Below, in pieces: positions 1 through 7,037 of a stretch of 12,631 nt of DNA. Where the stretch lies: contig CAJWBT010000030.1 in NCBI GenBank assembly GCA_913020235.1, positions 1 to 12,631 on the forward strand, in the 5' to 3' direction. Origin of the DNA: an uncultured Chloroflexota bacterium (lineage in GTDB: Bacteria; Chloroflexota; Dehalococcoidia; UBA3495). The number at the start of each line of letters is the position of its first letter. Positions within the stretch are counted from its first letter, which is position 1. Below the pieces are notes generated by a model. That model searched no databases, was not told the DNA's origin, and worked only from the letters and a program-made list of their open reading frames with translations. Made by a program: the position numbers and the translations under genes.

Positions 1-480
1 GCCGCCCAACTCCGACGGGTTGGAGTCCATGACGTCCACTTTCCAGCGGTGAAGCAGGGCGTACCGGGTATAGGCGCGGTAGAGGTTGCTGGCGAAGAGG
101 CTGGCCTCGGTGCCGCCGGCCCCGGCCCTCACTTCCACGATCACGTCCCGCTGGTCGTTGGGGTTCTTGGGCAGAAGGGCCAGCCGCAGGTCCTGCTCTA
201 GCAGGGCCAGCTGCCCATCGATCGTGTCCAGCTCCTCCTTGGCCATGCGGACCAGATCCTGGTCTGACTCTTCTCGGGCCAGCGCTTCCAGGTCTTCTTT
301 TTCGTGGACCAGCTTCCCGTGTTGGTGAGATATCTCAACCAGGTCTTCAAGGGAAGCCCGCTCTTTGGCCAGCTCCTGAACCCGTTCGAAGTTGGTGGCC
401 ACCTCCGGCCGGGCCATGGTCTCTTCGATCTCCTTGTAGCGGGCCAGGACGGAGTCTAGCTTGTCAAAGATCGAACTCAT
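1..480 (-). CDS. prfA: Peptide chain release factor 1, N-terminal part (runs off the left edge)
   Basis: The minus strand from ATG at 480 reads 160 codons without a stop to the window edge. RF1 recognises UAA and UAG in the ribosomal A site and triggers peptide release. Residues 1-110 are the charged helical N-terminal domain. Residues 117-131 carry VRAGAGGTEASLFA, followed by LYRAYTRYA, which matches the start of the RF1 core. The LFA-x-LYR-Y-RYA pattern favours RF1 over RF2. The anticodon-like PxT loop and the catalytic GGQ motif would lie beyond position 1 and cannot be checked. The Shine-Dalgarno is weak (CAGGT, about 7 nt upstream). The gene follows menG on the same strand after 289 nt containing a palindromic repeat, so it may have its own promoter. 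Confidence 0.95.
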   Translation of the reverse strand, partial: MSSIFDKLDSVLARYKEIEETMARPEVATNFERVQELAKERASLEDLVEISHQHGKLVHEKEDLEALAREESDQDLVRMAKEELDTIDGQLALLEQDLRLALLPKNPNDQRDVIVEVRAGAGGTEASLFASNLYRAYTRYALLHRWKVDVMDSNPSELGG

Positions 481-544
481 GTAGATACCTGAAACGGAAT
501 ACAGCCATGGTGGAAGCCCAACGAAATCCAACTATCGTCCTTCC

Positions 545-573
545 AGTTTATCCCAGCCGGCCTGGCGTAACAA
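545..573 (-). promoter_or_regulatory. Possible prfA promoter
   Basis: On the minus strand TTGTTA (568-573) and TAAACT (545-550) are separated by 17 bp. Each hexamer matches the sigma70 consensus at four of six bases. It would start a leader of about 60 nt ahead of the prfA ATG. This is a moderate match only. Confidence 0.35.
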
Positions 574-617
574 GGGGAATCGGGCAGCAGGAAATGGCCA
601 TTTGGCTGCCGGCCAGG

Positions 618-685
618 CCCTCACCCAGACCCCGGCTGCGCCAGGGGCATCCCTCTCCCATTGGTAGAGGGAACGAGGGTGAGGG
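618..685. repeat. Nested palindromic intergenic repeat (CCCTCACCC...GGGTGAGGG type)
   Basis: The outer arms CCCTCACCC (618-626) and GGGTGAGGG (677-685) are perfect inverted repeats. Within them CCCTCT (651-656) and AGAGGG (666-671) form a second hairpin. This looks like the dispersed palindromic element seen between genes in many GC-rich bacteria. It lies between the convergent-direction neighbours' common strand genes menG and prfA, so it could stabilise or attenuate read-through RNA. Only one copy is visible here, so the dispersed nature is known from elsewhere rather than shown by this window. Confidence 0.6.
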
Positions 686-769
686 AACCGATAGAGGCTC
701 ACTTTGCTCACGAATGCCGGCGTCACCCAGGGTAATCAAGAGACCCGGCGCCGTTGGAAAAGCCTTGAT

Positions 770-1495
770 TCATCGGGCCGGCGGCCGGTTACCCCAATGC
801 AGGGTTACCGTGCCCATACCCAGCCGCAGGTAGCCGATTTCGATAAGGCCCAGCTCTCGAAACAGCTCTGCCAGCCGGTCCGCCTCCAGAAAATAGTCAA
901 CCGATTGGGGCAGATAGGTGTAGGCCGACCGGTCGCCGGCCACCACCCGCCCCACCAGAGGCACCACCCGATGGAAGTACCAACGGAATAGGCGGGATTT
1001 TCGCCCGTCCGGCAATGGGGTCAACTCCAGGGTGGTCACGCGTCCGCCGGGCCGCACCACCCGCACCATTTCCGCCAAGGCCCGGCGCAGGTCCGGCATG
1101 TTGCGAAGGCTGAATCCGGCGGTGGCGCAGGCGAAAGCCCCGTCGGGAAAGGGCAGCTCCGTGGCATCGCCCAGCAGCAGGCTGGTTCTACCGGACAGCC
1201 CCCTGGCCTGGGCTTTGATCCGGCCCCGGGCTATCATGCCGGGCAGCAGGTCCACGCCGACGGCGTGCTGTATCTCCGGGCAACGGGCCAGAGCAAGGGC
1301 CAAATCCCCCGTGCCGGTGGCGATGTCGAGGGCGTTCCCTTGCAGACCTGTGGCCGCCACCCGTGCCGTTCTTCGTTTCCAGCGCCGGTGCATCCCGGCG
1401 GTCATCAGGTCGTTCATCAGGTCGTAGCGGCCCGCTATCCTGGCGAACAGGGCTGCTACGTACTGCTGCTTCGCCTCTCCCTTCAGCTGCGCCAT
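770..1495 (-). CDS. menG: Demethylmenaquinone methyltransferase (MenG/UbiE family)
   Basis: A 241-residue class I SAM-dependent methyltransferase that C-methylates the prenylated quinol ring as the last step of menaquinone (or ubiquinone) synthesis. The N-terminal FARIAGRYDLMNDLMTAG (residues 17-34) is the UbiE signature. LDIATGTGD (56-64) is the SAM-binding motif I. VDLLPGM (81-87) is the acidic loop. GFSLRNM (127-133) corresponds to the family FxLRN motif, and YTYLPQSV (192-199) is also conserved. The start ATG at 1495 fits the family N-terminus and an in-frame TGA lies 15 nt upstream. There is no good Shine-Dalgarno, so translation may be coupled to the small frame that follows ubiX. It is the last gene of the quinone operon. 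Confidence 0.93.
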   Translation of the reverse strand: MAQLKGEAKQQYVAALFARIAGRYDLMNDLMTAGMHRRWKRRTARVAATGLQGNALDIATGTGDLALALARCPEIQHAVGVDLLPGMIARGRIKAQARGLSGRTSLLLGDATELPFPDGAFACATAGFSLRNMPDLRRALAEMVRVVRPGGRVTTLELTPLPDGRKSRLFRWYFHRVVPLVGRVVAGDRSAYTYLPQSVDYFLEADRLAELFRELGLIEIGYLRLGMGTVTLHWGNRPPAR

Positions 1496-1510
1496 CCGGT
1501 CAGGCCGGCT

Positions 1511-1576
1511 TCATCCGCATCCGGTGGAGGGTCCGTCCGGCCCGCGCACCACACCCTCGATACCGGTTATGCTCAT
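1511..1576 (-). CDS. Possible 21-codon linking frame between ubiX and menG
   Basis: An ATG at 1576 overlaps the ubiX stop as TGATG and has AAGGA six nt upstream, inside the ubiX 3' end. It reads MSITGIEGVVRGPDGPSTGCG and stops at 1511, 15 nt before the menG ATG. menG lacks its own ribosome site, so this frame could carry terminating ribosomes close enough for re-initiation. The peptide has no recognisable motif, and chance occurrence is quite possible. Confidence 0.3.
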   Translation of the reverse strand: MSITGIEGVVRGPDGPSTGCG

Positions 1577-2163
1577 CAGTCGTCCTTTTCCCGGTACTGA
1601 AGGTCCTCGGGGAGGGCTTCGTCGAGGCCCAGGGCAACCAGCATCCGGCTGACCACGAAGCGCACGATATCGTCGATGCCTCGGGGATGCAGGTAGAACG
1701 CCGGCTCGGGCGGCAGAATCACGGCGCCGGCCCTGGCGAGTGTGAGCATGTTCTCCAGGTGGATGCTGTGAAGCGGCGTCTCTCGGGGTACCAGCACCAG
1801 CCGGCGCCCCTCTTTGAGGCACACGTCCGCGGCACGGAGCAACAGGTTGCCGGTTATCCCGTGGGCCAGGGAGGCGACAGTGTTCATGCTGGCTGGTATC
1901 ACCACCATGCCGCGGGTGGGATAGGTGCCGCTGGCGATGGGCGCTCGAAGGTCGTTCAACGGGTAGAAGGTAAACCTTGGGTGCTCCCGCCACTCCGACA
2001 GAGAGTTATTGAAGGGCACCCCCATCTCGTCTTGCCAGACCAAGCGGGCGCCGTTGGAGCAAACGACCACGGTCGGCACGTCGCGGCGCAGCAACTCTTC
2101 CACCGTGTGCAGGGCCAGCGCCGACCCGCTGGCGCCGCTGATTCCAACCACCACCGGTATCAA
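1576..2163 (-). CDS. ubiX: Flavin prenyltransferase UbiX (MqnM-like)
   Basis: A 195-residue protein that prenylates FMN with a dimethylallyl group to make prenyl-FMN, the cofactor of UbiD decarboxylases. The N-terminus VVVGISGASGSALA (4-17) contains the SGASG flavin and phosphate loop of the family. IPASMNTVASLAHGITGNLLLRAADVCLKE and LVPRETPLHSIHLENM are classic UbiX segments, as is the C-terminal FYLHPRGIDDIVRFVVSRML. A longer frame begins at TTG 2196. I chose TTG at 2163 because GAGGGG lies six nt upstream and because the resulting N-terminus begins just before the first beta strand, as in other UbiX proteins. It lies between ubiA and menG and serves the UbiD protein of the same operon. Confidence 0.93.
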   Translation of the reverse strand: MIPVVVGISGASGSALALHTVEELLRRDVPTVVVCSNGARLVWQDEMGVPFNNSLSEWREHPRFTFYPLNDLRAPIASGTYPTRGMVVIPASMNTVASLAHGITGNLLLRAADVCLKEGRRLVLVPRETPLHSIHLENMLTLARAGAVILPPEPAFYLHPRGIDDIVRFVVSRMLVALGLDEALPEDLQYREKDD

Positions 2164-2304
2164 GAGTGGCCCCTCGGGGGGTGGGAGGCGCAACAATGTA
2201 CCAGCGGAGCGGGGTATGCGGCTCGAAACAATGTGTTCCCGAGGGTTGCCGTCCCCACCGCAAACTTGACGGCGCCGCGTCGGCTATCTTGTATGCTCAG
2301 CAAG

Positions 2305-3201
2305 CTACGTCACCACGGCCAGGATAGTGAAGACCAAGAGCATCATGGATATGGAGCTATTGTACTTGAAAAAGGGCGAGTGGAGCTTCGAGAGGTTGTC
2401 GGCCCTGAGCAGGCTGTTCTCAAATATCAGCAGGGCAGTGCCGACGCCCCAGCCAATGAAGTAGTAAAGGTTCAACTGGAGCCACAGGCCCAGGGCCAGC
2501 AGCGCCGCCGCGGCTGCCAGGTGCATGCCTCTGGTGACCCACAGGGCGGCGGCGATGCCGAACCGGCTCGGCACCGAGTGCACGCCGTACTTCTTGTCGA
2601 AATCGTAGTCGGCGCAGCCGTAGATAACGTCGAAGCCACCGGCCCACGCGGCTACGGCGAAGGACAGGAGCACCGGCTCCGGGTCCAGCCGGCCCGTGAC
2701 GCCGATCCATGCGGCCGAAGGGGACATGCCCAGGGCCCAGCCCAGGAAGAAATGGCAGGCCCATGTGTGGTACTTGGCGAAGGAGTAAAGGACAACATAG
2801 GCCGCCGCTACCGGGGCCAGGGCCAGGGCCAAACCGTTAAGCTGGGAGGCGGCGAGGAAAAACACCCCGGTGGACAATACCATCATCGCCACCACTTCCC
2901 AGGGTTTGAGCAAGCCCCTCGGCAGATGGCGGCCGGCCGTCCGGGGGTTGGCCACATCCTCTTTATGGTGGACCAACCGGTTGGTGGACATGCCAAGGGT
3001 CCGGACCCCGAACATGGCGACGGTAATCCAGAGGAAGGTGTCCCACCCGGGCCACCCATCGGCGGCTAGAATCATGCCGATGTAGGCGAAGGGTAGGGCG
3101 TAGAGGGACTCCCAGATGCGTATAGAGCCGAGGTAGACTGGCAGCTTGAAGGCCGCCGTCCTGGTTAGAGCCGCGGCTCCGTGTGTTCCATTCCTAGCCA
3201 T
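2305..3201 (-). CDS. ubiA: UbiA-family aromatic prenyltransferase (MqnP/4-hydroxybenzoate prenyltransferase-like)
   Basis: A 298-residue integral membrane protein that attaches a polyprenyl tail to an aromatic acid. The first conserved motif reads NRLVHHKED then NPRTAGRHLPRG (residues 74-95). The family usually has Asp at the position of His78, while Asp82 is kept. The second motif DVIYGCADYDFD (191-202) keeps all three aspartates. Several hydrophobic helices are visible, including LGWALGMSPSAAWIGV (153-168). In the operon it lies between the UbiD decarboxylase and UbiX, an order I recall from Streptomyces mqnL-mqnP-mqnM, so 1,4-dihydroxy-6-naphthoate is the likely acceptor. No clear Shine-Dalgarno precedes the ATG. 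The ubiquinone-type substrate remains an alternative. Confidence 0.9.
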   Translation of the reverse strand: MARNGTHGAAALTRTAAFKLPVYLGSIRIWESLYALPFAYIGMILAADGWPGWDTFLWITVAMFGVRTLGMSTNRLVHHKEDVANPRTAGRHLPRGLLKPWEVVAMMVLSTGVFFLAASQLNGLALALAPVAAAYVVLYSFAKYHTWACHFFLGWALGMSPSAAWIGVTGRLDPEPVLLSFAVAAWAGGFDVIYGCADYDFDKKYGVHSVPSRFGIAAALWVTRGMHLAAAAALLALGLWLQLNLYYFIGWGVGTALLIFENSLLRADNLSKLHSPFFKYNSSISMMLLVFTILAVVT

Positions 3202-3316
3202 ATTTTCGTGAACCGGTGATTACTTGCATTCTCTCCCGGCCGGGCTAAAACTGCAAACGGGTGGGGGCCAGGTCAAGATGAGTTACCGGCACGCCCTGCC
3301 TGCCTCGGTGTTGCCG

Positions 3317-4774
3317 CTACTCAATGCCGTACTCGCCCCACTTGCGGTCCACCAGCTCTTTGACCTCCGGGCTCATCACCACGTCCGGCGGCCACTCCCG
3401 CTGGCGGCCCTCCAGCGGGCCTTTGCGAGTGGCGTCGATGCCCACCTTGCTTCCGAACTTCCCCGTGGCCGACGCGTGGTCCAGGTCGTCAAGCGGGCCG
3501 CTGGCCAGGACCAGGTCCAGGGCGGGGTCGATATTGTTGGCGACGCGCCACGCGACCTCCGAAACGTCGTGGACGTCGACGAAGTGGTCCACCACCACAA
3601 TTGTCTTGGTCAGGCTCATCAGCCCCAGGCCCCACAAACCGTACATCACCTTGCGGGCCTGCCCCGGGTATTCCTTCTTCATGGACACGATGACCAGGTT
3701 GTGGAAAGTTCCCTCGGCGGGCATGTTCATGTCCACTACTTCCGGTAGAATCATGCGGATCATGGGCAAGAAGACTCGCTCCGATACCTTGCCCATCCAG
3801 TAGTCTTCCTTGGGAGGCCGCCCCACGATGGTGGCTGGGTAAATGGGGTTGCGCCGGTGGGTGACACAGGTGACGTGGAACACCGGGTAGGGGTCCGCCA
3901 ACGAGTAATAGCCGGTGTGGTCGCCGAACGGCCCTTCCATGCGCTCCTCGCCCACCTCAACGTAGCCTTCCAGGACGATCTCGGCTTGGGCGGGAACCAG
4001 CAGGTCCACGGTCTTCCCCTTGACCAGTTCCACTCCTTCCTCGCGGAGGAAGCCGGCCACCGTCATCTCGTCCATGTCCGGGGGCAGGGGAGCCGAACCG
4101 GTCCATATGGACGCCGGGTCACCTCCCAGGGCGACGGCGACCTCCATACGGGCGTCCCCCCGCTCCTGGTTTACCCGGTAGTGGTGGGCGCCCACCTTCT
4201 GGGTCTGCCAGTGCATGCCGGTGGTGTTGCGGTCGTACACCTGGAGCCGGTACATCCCATAGTTTTGCACGCCGGTCTCGGGATCCCGGCTGATTACCAG
4301 GGGCAGAGTGATGTAGCGGCCGCCGTCCATGGGCCAACACGTGAGGATGGGGAACTTGTTGAGGTCAACGTCGTCACCGTGGAGGACCACCTCCTGGCAG
4401 GGCCCGTCGCGGACGGTCTTGGGTTGAAACGACCCCAGGTGGACCAGTTGGCCCAAGGTGCGGAGCTTGTTCACCAGCCCCTCGGGCGGGCTCTGCATCA
4501 GTCGAAGCAGGCCCTGAACACGCTCCACCAAATCGTCCAGGTGCTCCACTCCCAGCGCCCAAGCAGTGCGCTGCCCGGTGCCGTACATGTTGATGAGCAC
4601 CGGAATATCGTAACCGGTGACGTTCTCGAAGAGCAGGGCCGGACCGCCTCGTTTGATGGTCCGGTCGGCGATCTCGGATATCTCCAGCTCGCAGCTAACC
4701 GGGGTCCGGATGTGGAGTAGCTCCCCTTTCCCTTCCAGAAAACCGATGAATTCCCGGAGGTCCTTGAATTTCAT
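3317..4774 (-). CDS. ubiD: UbiD-family decarboxylase (MqnL/menaquinone decarboxylase-like)
   Basis: A 485-residue prenyl-FMN-dependent decarboxylase that removes the aromatic carboxylate after prenylation. Its length is close to E. coli UbiD. NYGMYRLQVYDRNTTGMHW (171-189) carries the conserved Asn and Arg of the metal and cofactor site. MEVAVALGGDP (210-220) includes a likely metal-ligand Glu. EGPFGDHTGYYS (280-291) is the hallmark with the catalytic acidic pair (Glu280, Asp285). The C-terminal half retains NLVIVSMKKEYPGQARK. The frame stays open up to ATG 4879, but that codon overlaps the promoter -10 box. ATG 4774 has GGGGA seven nt upstream and gives the family N-terminus MKFKDLREFI. It is the first gene of the quinone operon, with UbiX two genes downstream supplying the cofactor. 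Confidence 0.94.
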   Translation of the reverse strand: MKFKDLREFIGFLEGKGELLHIRTPVSCELEISEIADRTIKRGGPALLFENVTGYDIPVLINMYGTGQRTAWALGVEHLDDLVERVQGLLRLMQSPPEGLVNKLRTLGQLVHLGSFQPKTVRDGPCQEVVLHGDDVDLNKFPILTCWPMDGGRYITLPLVISRDPETGVQNYGMYRLQVYDRNTTGMHWQTQKVGAHHYRVNQERGDARMEVAVALGGDPASIWTGSAPLPPDMDEMTVAGFLREEGVELVKGKTVDLLVPAQAEIVLEGYVEVGEERMEGPFGDHTGYYSLADPYPVFHVTCVTHRRNPIYPATIVGRPPKEDYWMGKVSERVFLPMIRMILPEVVDMNMPAEGTFHNLVIVSMKKEYPGQARKVMYGLWGLGLMSLTKTIVVVDHFVDVHDVSEVAWRVANNIDPALDLVLASGPLDDLDHASATGKFGSKVGIDATRKGPLEGRQREWPPDVVMSPEVKELVDRKWGEYGIE

Positions 4775-4877
4775 GCCGTTGTCCCCATGGGATTCGGTGA
4801 GACCCCCGCGCCGCAATTTGGCTGCCGTGGAACGATATGGCCGGCGAGCTGGGTATCTGGGGAGAGCCGACGGTGCC

Positions 4878-4907
4878 ATTGTACCGGTTTTCGCCGCCCG
4901 CGTTCAA
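4878..4907 (-). promoter_or_regulatory. Strong sigma70-type promoter for the quinone operon
   Basis: On the minus strand TTGAAC (4902-4907) and TACAAT (4878-4883) are 18 bp apart, each with one or two mismatches to consensus. Transcription would start near 4871, leaving a leader of about 97 nt before the UbiD ATG at 4774. The box overlaps the upstream ATG at 4879, which argues against that start. Confidence 0.65.
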
Positions 4908-5036
4908 TGGACCGGGGATAGCGGGGACACGGGGTAGCGCGGAGGCATGAGGCGCCGGCCTCACCGGCGAACGAGGTCGTGGATCATTGCCTTGGTGGCC
5001 GGGTGACCCATTGGGGTGGCAGGAATGGCGCCGGAT

Positions 5037-5074
5037 TTAATGAGGGGCTGGACTCGGCGCCAGCCCCTCGTTAA
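5037..5074 (-). terminator. Intrinsic terminator after the zinc-ribbon gene
   Basis: The arms GAGGGGCTGG (5042-5051) and CCAGCCCCTC (5060-5069) are perfectly complementary around an 8-nt loop. Beyond one mismatch, TTAA and TTAA extend the stem to 5037 and 5074. On the minus strand the hairpin starts 18 nt after the stop codon and ends in TTAAATCC, a short T-rich tail. It also insulates the gene from the quinone operon promoter. Confidence 0.75.
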
Positions 5075-5092
5075 GGGTTACTCGATGATTGG

Positions 5093-5401
5093 CTAGAATC
5101 CGGCAGACTCGTTACGGTTTCGGCTAAAGCAATCGCTGCAATACACCGGGCGATCACCCCGTGGCCGGAACGGGACCATGGCGTCCGCGCCGCAATCGGC
5201 GCAAACGATCGGGTACATCTCGCGGGGAGCGTCCTGGTACATCCCGCCGCGCTGCTCCGTGCGCCGTACGGCGCGGCAACTACGACACCGCTTGGGCTCG
5301 TTGGAGAAGCCCCGAGCGTTGAAGAACTCCTGCTCACCGACGGTGAAGATAAACTCTCCCCCGCACTCCGTACAAACTAGGGTCTTGTCTGACAGTGCCA
5401 C
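5093..5401 (-). CDS. Small double zinc-ribbon protein
   Basis: A 102-residue cytoplasmic protein with two four-cysteine zinc sites. The first is C10-x2-C13 ... C39-x2-C42 around FIFTVGEQEFFNARGF. The second is C67-x2-C70 ... C88-x2-C91 with VPFRPRGDRPVYCSDCF. The N-terminal part resembles the Pfam probable zinc-ribbon group and the C-terminal part resembles short CxxC-CxxC domains. Function is unknown; nucleic-acid binding is plausible by analogy but not shown. It starts at GTG 5401, with a perfect AAGGAGGT Shine-Dalgarno (5408-5415) six nt upstream. It stands alone between a terminator and two candidate promoters, and an inverted repeat covers part of its ribosome site. I associate this architecture with Chloroflexota. 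Confidence 0.88.
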   Translation of the reverse strand: MALSDKTLVCTECGGEFIFTVGEQEFFNARGFSNEPKRCRSCRAVRRTEQRGGMYQDAPREMYPIVCADCGADAMVPFRPRGDRPVYCSDCFSRNRNESAGF

Positions 5402-5402
5402 T

Positions 5403-5454
5403 GGTTGACCTCCTTGCGGTCACGGTACACCAAGTTTGGCTTAGTAGGTCAACC
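5403..5454 (-). promoter_or_regulatory. Inverted repeat overlapping the zinc-ribbon ribosome site, with a proximal promoter-like pair
   Basis: AGGTCAACC (5446-5454) and GGTTGACCT (5403-5411) are perfect 9-bp inverted repeats. In the mRNA the second arm includes the AGGT of the Shine-Dalgarno, so pairing would hide it. The outer arm also contains TTGACC, 17 bp from TGTACC, which could be a proximal promoter with a very short leader. A small CCAA-AC-TTGG hairpin lies between the arms. Confidence 0.45.
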
Positions 5455-5532
5455 GGCGCCGGGTGTGGGGAACCCCTCGGGTTATGACGGGAGATAGCTG
5501 CCTTGGATAACCTAACTTATGCCTAGCACCCT

Positions 5533-5560
5533 ATTATACTGACTGTCGGGATATATGCAA
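5533..5560 (-). promoter_or_regulatory. Distal promoter of the zinc-ribbon gene
   Basis: On the minus strand TTGCAT (5555-5560) and a perfect TATAAT (5533-5538) are separated by 16 bp. Transcription would start near 5526 and give a leader of about 125 nt that contains the inverted repeat at the ribosome site. Confidence 0.55.
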
Positions 5561-5804
5561 CCCATTTTTGGAAATGATCGGCAGATTACGTCTCGGCCTC
5601 TTTCTCCGGGTGCGTCACTTGCCGTCGCGGCGGGTTCGCCTTGCCTCGCGCCGGGCGTAAACGCAGAATTGCCCAACCCCCGGCGTGCCTGGGGGGTGGA
5701 CCCGGTTCTCTGTTGAGAGAGCATTTCGGCAAGCCGAGCGCGGGGTTCGACGAGTTCACCGCCGGCCCCGGACCGCATTGCTCAGCCCCGGGAAGGTCCG
5801 CGGG
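5561..5804. other. Intergenic stretch downstream of the molybdate transporter
   Basis: No gene is supported here. A GC-rich hairpin with arms CCAACCCCC (5673-5681) and GGGGGGTGG (5691-5699), one mismatch, may mark RNA structure after the transporter gene. It lacks a T tract on either strand and is not a clear terminator. Confidence 0.4.
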
Positions 5805-7037
5805 TCAAGCCGCTTTTCGTCGCTCCAGCACAACCCCAATGAGGCGGCCGCCCCAGCTGGCTAGCAACCCTGCTCCGGCCCCAGAGGCCAGGTTCCCAAA
5901 GGGCGCGGCGGCCACGGCGGCCACCACGGCCACCACTACCAGGTGCCGGGGATCTTTGACCTTGAGACCCAACAGTAGGTGTTGCACACCTACATAGAGC
6001 AGCAGCGCCCCCAACACGGCGTACGGCACGAGGCTCCGCACCGCCAATGCCGAGCTGCCGAACAGCAGCGCGACTGAAACGAGCAGGGCTCCCGTGATCG
6101 TTGTCGAGACCGGAGATCGGGCGCCCATGCGGTAATGAGCCGTCAGGCCTCCCGACCCGTGGCACATGGGTAGGCCCCCGGCCACTCCAGCCCACAGGTT
6201 CCCGGCCACCATGCTCAGGCTGGTTCGGACGGGCGTGACTCGCCGGGCATCTTCCCCAAAGTAGGTACGGGCCGTGTCCACGGTGGCGATGACGGCGTTG
6301 GTCAGGGTAAGGGGAAGCTGCGGGATGACCAGAACCACGAAAGCTTTGGAGAAATCCCCAGCTTCGGGCCAGGCAAACCCCATCGCCGCCGGCCCCAGAG
6401 AAAGGCGTACTCCCTCACCTTCCAATGCCAGTCCGATTGCCACGCCCACCGCCGCCACGACGGCCCCGGCGGGGAGCAAAGGCCGCCACAAGAACAAGAG
6501 CAGGAGCATCACGCTCAGCAGCCCCACCAGAATACCCATGGACACGTCGAATCCGGCCAGGTCCAGATAGCGACGCCCCTCTCCACCCACCAGGAACGGC
6601 TTTGTAAACACCATTCCCGTGGCGCTTCGAATCAGCAGCACGCCCAACCCGAACTGGACCCCCCGGACGACCTCCTGCGGAACCACCCGGTTCAGGTACT
6701 CGATCGCCCGGCTGGAGGCCAGCAGAAACAGGGACAGGCTCATGAGGAGGGCGCCGGCCGCGATGACCGAGGGACTCAGGGCCTGCGCTATGGCGATGAC
6801 CGAGAAAGCCTTCAGCGGCTGGACCGGCATGGGCAGACGGAAGTACCACCCGGCGGCGACGTAGGCGACGCCAACCCCCAGGAGCGTGGAGGTAGGGTTG
6901 ATGCCGTTGATGGCAATGAGGGCGGCCTCGAGGGGGATGAGCACGCCCAGATCGGCGAAGGCCCCGCTGAGTTCGCCGGTGGTCAGCCGGTAACGCCCGA
7001 TGCGCGGCCCGTTGCGTGAAAAAATGCCCAGGGTCAA
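5805..7037 (-). CDS. MOT1-family molybdate (or sulfate) transporter
   Basis: A polytopic membrane protein of about 410 residues that imports molybdate. PMPVQPLK (69-76) and GLPMCHGSGGLTAHYRMGAR (288-307) are the two signature segments of the MOT1 group, a branch related to SulP permeases. About ten hydrophobic segments fill the rest, and there is no STAS domain. The frame extends to TTG 7214, but that TTG is the promoter -35 box and the first 59 residues do not resemble the family. The real start is TTG 7037 or CTG 7031. AGGAG (7039-7043) is seven nt from the CTG but touches the TTG. The gene is divergent from a regulator with a molybdate-binding-like domain, which supports molybdate as substrate. 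Sulfate or tungstate remain possible. Confidence 0.85.
   Translation of the reverse strand: MTLGIFSRNGPRIGRYRLTTGELSGAFADLGVLIPLEAALIAINGINPTSTLLGVGVAYVAAGWYFRLPMPVQPLKAFSVIAIAQALSPSVIAAGALLMSLSLFLLASSRAIEYLNRVVPQEVVRGVQFGLGVLLIRSATGMVFTKPFLVGGEGRRYLDLAGFDVSMGILVGLLSVMLLLLFLWRPLLPAGAVVAAVGVAIGLALEGEGVRLSLGPAAMGFAWPEAGDFSKAFVVLVIPQLPLTLTNAVIATVDTARTYFGEDARRVTPVRTSLSMVAGNLWAGVAGGLPMCHGSGGLTAHYRMGARSPVSTTITGALLVSVALLFGSSALAVRSLVPYAVLGALLLYVGVQHLLLGLKVKDPRHLVVVAVVAAVAAAPFGNLASGAGAGLLASWGGRLIGVVLERRKAA

Noticed and set aside
1363..3069. A 568-codon open frame on the plus strand
   Set aside because: It lies antisense to ubiX and ubiA, whose family motifs are clear. Its translation is Gly/Gln/His/Arg-rich with no domain pattern, as expected from GC-rich antisense DNA.
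3857..4720. A 287-codon plus-strand frame
   Set aside because: It is antisense to the UbiD gene, which has full family conservation. The translation has no recognisable motif.
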